Assembly: GCA_021811865.1 (NCBI GenBank) | Contig: JAKAQB010000002.1 | Location: 1-64,000 of the forward strand | Origin: Actinomycetes bacterium | GTDB taxonomy: Bacteria > Actinomycetota > Acidimicrobiia > Acidimicrobiales > Palsa-688 | Length of the DNA stretch: 64,000 bases | Direction: 5' to 3' | Shown here: positions 62,226-64,000 of the stretch, in pieces | Layout of the letters: every line of letters begins with the position of its first letter | How positions within the stretch are numbered: the first letter of the stretch is position 1 | Made by a program: the position numbers and the translations under genes | Notes under the pieces: generated by a model | The model's input: the letters and a program-made list of their open reading frames with translations, nothing else | Told to the model about the DNA's origin: nothing | Database searches by the model: none

Positions 62226-63439
62226 CGCAGGCCCGCCTCGTTCCACGCAGCCGGGAAGTCGCGCCCGGCTGCCACGCGCACGAGGCGGACCCCGGGAGGC
62301 GGCGAGGGCGGGGTGGGGCGGCTGGTGGTGGCGCTGCCCCGGGAGCGGGGTTCGACGACGACGACGGTGACCGGCGCCCGCCGCCGCCGTCCCATCAGGG
62401 CCCGCACGTCGTCGGGGCTCGCCCTGTCACTCGTGAAGACGATCGTGTGGTCGCTGGCCGCCACGGCCCTGCCGACCGAGGGCGGCAGCACCGGCCCGTC
62501 TGTCACCGGGTGGGGGGTTGCGAGCGCCAGCTCGTCGAGGATCTTGCTGCGGTGGCGCGGTCCGATGCCGAGCCCCGAGTCGGTGCCGCCGGTGGCGACG
62601 AGGCGGACCTGCAGGCCCCGGCCGAGGGCGTTGTCGGCCACGCTGGCCGCTCCTTCGAGGGCGACCTCGAGGGCGGCGGGCGACCACAGCGGCCGGCGGA
62701 GGTCGACCACGACGACCACCCGGCCGAGCCGCTCGACCAGGTCCTCGCGCACGAGCAGCGTGTCTGCGCGTGCCGAGCTGGGCCAGTGCACGCGGCGCAG
62801 GTCGTCGCCGGGCAGGTACTCCCGGAGGGTGGCGAACTCCTGGCCGTCGTCTTGGACCGTGGCCGCCGAACCCTCCCGCTGCGCCGCCCGGGCGACGACC
62901 GGCCACCGCAGGGGCAGGATCCGGGGGTGCACCACGAGGCGGGTGCCCGCGCCGGCGGTGCGCAGCCTGCGGGCCAGCCCCAAGGGGTCGTTGACCTCCG
63001 TGACGAGCGGCCCGAGGGTGAAGCTGCCCCGCCGCAGCTCGGGCAGCATGTAGCGCCAGGTTCGGGTCCCGCCCGGTCCGAGAGGGGCGAGGAGCTCCTG
63101 CGGCCCGGGGCCGTCGAAGGGGTCCCCGACGGTGAGCACCGGCGTGGCCTTCGAGCCGGCGTTGCGCATGTGGACAAGGACGACGTTGCGGTGGCCCGGC
63201 GCCGCTTGCGGCGGGTGGAGCGAGCGGCTCACCTCGAGGCGCACCGCCTGGCGCCACGCGTAGACGGCGGCGGCGATCACGGCCACGGCGGCGCCGGCGG
63301 CCAGCCCCTCGAGCTCGGCCACGCCGAAGAGCCTCCCGGCGGCGGCGCCGGCGGCGGCGGCGGCGAGCAGGGCCCAGCCCCGGGCGGTGAGCACGGCGCG
63401 GGGCCCGGCGGGGAGGTGAGGCGGGGAGGCGGATGGCAC
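62222..63439 (-). CDS. DUF58 domain protein
   Basis: 405 residues. Two hydrophobic segments near the N-terminus (about 20-60), then the extracellular/cytoplasmic region and the DUF58 core: DDGQEFATLREYLPGDDLRR followed by VHWPSSAR (about 190-218), and a von Willebrand-like Asp-rich strand (VVVVDLRRPLW). Together with MoxR ATPase and a transglutaminase this forms a widely conserved three-gene operon of uncertain function. Ends with a GTGA overlap. Confidence 0.9.
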   Translation of the reverse strand: MPSASPPHLPAGPRAVLTARGWALLAAAAAGAAAGRLFGVAELEGLAAGAAVAVIAAAVYAWRQAVRLEVSRSLHPPQAAPGHRNVVLVHMRNAGSKATPVLTVGDPFDGPGPQELLAPLGPGGTRTWRYMLPELRRGSFTLGPLVTEVNDPLGLARRLRTAGAGTRLVVHPRILPLRWPVVARAAQREGSAATVQDDGQEFATLREYLPGDDLRRVHWPSSARADTLLVREDLVERLGRVVVVVDLRRPLWSPAALEVALEGAASVADNALGRGLQVRLVATGGTDSGLGIGPRHRSKILDELALATPHPVTDGPVLPPSVGRAVAASDHTIVFTSDRASPDDVRALMGRRRRAPVTVVVVEPRSRGSATTSRPTPPSPPPGVRLVRVAAGRDFPAAWNEAGLR

Positions 63440-63459
63440 CGGCGGGGTGGGCGGCCGCG

Positions 63460-64000
63460 TCAGGGCCGGGCGGCGGGGACGGGAACGGCCCGCAGCACCT
63501 CGGTCACCACGTCGTCGGCGGTCGTGCCGCTGAAGTCGGCGTCGGCGGAGAGGACCAGGCGGTGGGAGAGCACCGGCACGGCGACGGCGCGGATGTCGTC
63601 GGGGGTGACGTAGTCCCGGCCGCTGGCGGCGGCCATCGTCTTGGCGACCGTCTGCAGGGCGATCGTCGCCCGGGGGGACATGCCGAGCTCGACGGCGGCG
63701 TGTACCCGGCTGGCGGCGGCCAGGTCCACGACGTAGCCGCGCAGCGGGGGGGCGACGTAGACGGCGTCGGCTGCCTGGGACATGAACGTCAGGTCGCTGG
63801 CGTCGGCGACAGCGCCGAGGTCGTCGGCGGTGAGCGTGCCGTGCGACTCGAGCATGGTGATCTCGGAGGTGCGGTCGGGGTAGCCGAGGCTGAGGCGGAC
63901 GAGGAAGCGGTCGACCTGGCTCTCGGGCAGCGGGAAGGTCCCCTCGTGCTCGACGGGGTTCTGGGTGGCGATCACGAGGAACGGGCTCGGCAGGCGGTGC
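63460..64000 (-). CDS. MoxR-family AAA+ ATPase (3' part only)
   Basis: The window holds the last 180 or so residues; the 5' end lies beyond 64000. PSPFLVIATQNPVEHEGTFP (sensor 1 region) and the arginine-finger segment LPESQVDRFLVRLSLGYP are clear MoxR features, followed by the helical lid. Walker A and B are outside the window. It starts the operon moxR-DUF58-transglutaminase, with a 20-bp gap to the DUF58 gene. Confidence 0.92.
   Translation of the reverse strand, partial: HRLPSPFLVIATQNPVEHEGTFPLPESQVDRFLVRLSLGYPDRTSEITMLESHGTLTADDLGAVADASDLTFMSQAADAVYVAPPLRGYVVDLAAASRVHAAVELGMSPRATIALQTVAKTMAAASGRDYVTPDDIRAVAVPVLSHRLVLSADADFSGTTADDVVTEVLRAVPVPAARP

Overview
The window is a very GC-rich chromosomal segment with many GTG starts and few gaps. 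The order rimO-pgsA-cinA ... recA ... miaB-miaA-dapF-hflX ... lexA/LysM gene/nrdR is typical of Actinobacteria. A spoVS gene directly after recA, a lone DUF5679 zinc ribbon gene and a DUF3040 gene suggest an uncultured or poorly sampled actinobacterium, perhaps class Acidimicrobiia. That placement is inference from gene content and base composition only. No rRNA, tRNA or CRISPR array was seen.

Layout. 1-5.6 kb is an envelope block: a cold-shock protein, an ECF sigma factor, an anti-sigma factor fused to three LysM domains and a degenerate M23-like domain, an L,D-transpeptidase and a small secreted protein. 5.8-8.6 kb has a divergent radical SAM/SPASM gene and a nitronate monooxygenase-like flavoprotein. 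8.6-9.4 kb is decayed DNA holding a deleted copy of the rimO/pgsA junction and a molybdopterin oxidoreductase remnant. 9.5-17.8 kb is mostly housekeeping: thrB, DUF5679, rimO-pgsA, a SWIM-SNF2 helicase, a coiled-coil protein and cinA.

17.8-38.4 kb is an accessory segment lying between cinA and recA, which are usually close in actinobacteria. It holds an aminotransferase, an APC permease/GntR/dimethylglycine dehydrogenase-like/small-molecule kinase group, gene remnants and repeats, an MBL-Rieske protein, a GH25 lysozyme with a lectin domain, a frameshifted SEC-C gene, an S10 peptidase, an MFS transporter/nucleoside hydrolase pair, a PhyH dioxygenase and a three-gene HTH/DUF6398 operon divergent from recA.

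38.4-46.8 kb is a tight forward run: recA (with a mini-intein and an SOS box), spoVS, then miaB-miaA-dapF-hflX-aminotransferase-ybaK with 4-bp overlaps. A repeat and a cytochrome P450 remnant follow, then three secreted proteins and dapE. 52-54 kb is the lexA/LysM/nrdR divergon with three SOS boxes. The rest carries ltaE, an inositol monophosphatase-like gene, a PPi-type phosphofructokinase, a PIG-L deacetylase, DNA polymerase IV, DUF3040, a 65-bp palindrome, and a moxR-DUF58-transglutaminase operon running off the right end.

Two themes tie the window together. The first is the DNA-damage response: recA and its box, lexA with a LysM division-inhibitor candidate, dinB, and possibly the operon sharing recA's SOS box. 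The second is the cell wall: lysine/DAP genes (an aminotransferase, dapE, dapF), LysM proteins, an L,D-transpeptidase and a lysozyme. The accessory parts show at least four broken genes and several repeat families.
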